In this document: in pieces, positions 5,680 to 5,975 of the stretch | How the letters are laid out: each line of letters opens with the position of its first letter | Numbering within the stretch: the first letter of the stretch is position 1 | Assembly: GCA_051962095.1 (NCBI GenBank) | Contig: JBQCCP010000092.1 | Location: 1-5,975, forward strand | DNA: 5,975 bases | Source of the DNA: 66-474 sp051962095 | GTDB lineage: Bacteria; Pseudomonadota; Gammaproteobacteria; Xanthomonadales; Rhodanobacteraceae | Reading direction: 5' to 3' | Made by a program: the position numbers and the translations under genes | Notes under the pieces: model-generated | What the model was told of the DNA's origin: nothing | The model's database searches: none | The model's input: the letters and a program-made list of their open reading frames with translations, nothing else

Positions 5680-5975
5680 AATTCCGCAGCCTGATCGTCG
5701 CCGTATTGCTGGCTTGCAGCGCCGCGGCGTTCGCGGCCACGCCCGCGTCGCCGGACGTTCAGGTGGAACACGCCTGGATACGCTGGCTGCCCGCCCGGTT
5801 GCCCGCCGCGGGGTACGCGGTGATCCGCAACCTGGGCGACGGCAGCGTGCGCCTCACCGGCGCCAGCAGCCCCGATTACGGCATGGTGATGCTGCACCAC
5901 TCGCGCCTTGCGCACGGCGACAGCACGATGGAAATGGTCGACCACCTCGACATTCCCGCGCACGGCAGCGTCACG
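5676..5975 (+). CDS. pcuC: Periplasmic copper chaperone PCu(A)C, C-terminus outside window
   Basis: This protein binds Cu(I) in the periplasm and passes it to Sco and to the CuA site of cytochrome oxidase. Exactly 100 codons are present and the gene runs off the right edge; typical members are about 150 residues. Residues 1-20 form a signal peptide with cleavage after AFA. The family block AWIRWLPARLPAAGYAVIRN (33-52) matches the usual AW-x-R...AAGY-x-x-I-x-N pattern. The first copper-ligand region is HH (74-75) followed by Met85 and Met87, then the IPAHGSV segment (93-99). The second ligand region (His-x-Met) should lie beyond the edge. The ATG at 5676 overlaps the sco stop by 4 nt, which fixes the start and shows a coupled operon. 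Confidence 0.93.
   Translation, partial: MKFRSLIVAVLLACSAAAFAATPASPDVQVEHAWIRWLPARLPAAGYAVIRNLGDGSVRLTGASSPDYGMVMLHHSRLAHGDSTMEMVDHLDIPAHGSVT

Overview
The window is GC-rich DNA that looks like a Gammaproteobacterium, most plausibly of the Xanthomonadales/Rhodanobacteraceae type. That placement is an inference. It rests on the base composition, a PEP-CTERM surface protein, and a palindromic repeat whose core (CTCCCGC/GCGGGA with GGGTGAGGGG) resembles the short interspersed repeats common in that group.

Layout. From the left edge to about 4270 every confident gene is on the minus strand. (1) 1-395 is the 5' part of a Cys-type glutathione peroxidase that runs off the window. (2) A strong rho-independent terminator lies at 455-483. 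(3) A 246-residue PEP-CTERM exported protein lies at 504-1244. A very good sigma-54 (-24/-12) promoter sits about 80 bp ahead of its start, with a pair of GATCGATCG boxes upstream of that. (4) A full-length P3-type magnesium-translocating ATPase (mgtA) lies at 1528-4272. Its nucleotide-binding domain carries an in-frame insert of 26 codons that coincides exactly with a palindromic repeat. (5) About 800 bp between mgtA and the next gene hold no large gene. This stretch does hold candidate promoters, several hairpins in the mgtA leader, and a 44-codon Arg-rich small ORF with a strong Shine-Dalgarno site. On the plus strand, (6) an SCO/SenC lipoprotein (5074-5679) overlaps by 4 nt (7) a PCu(A)C periplasmic copper chaperone (5676 to the right edge).

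How the genes fit together. The Sco-PCuAC pair is a translationally coupled copper-delivery unit for the CuA centre of cytochrome c oxidase. mgtA is a Mg2+ import pump and is probably regulated through its long leader. The PEP-CTERM gene is a lone exosortase substrate whose sigma-54 promoter matches the known PrsK/PrsR-RpoN control of such proteins. The peroxidase is an independent oxidative-stress gene. The genes do not form one pathway, and I see no phage, CRISPR or toxin system. The most unusual items are the repeat embedded in the mgtA coding sequence, the sigma-54 promoter, and the small ORF in the mgtA leader with a self-complementary ribosome binding site.
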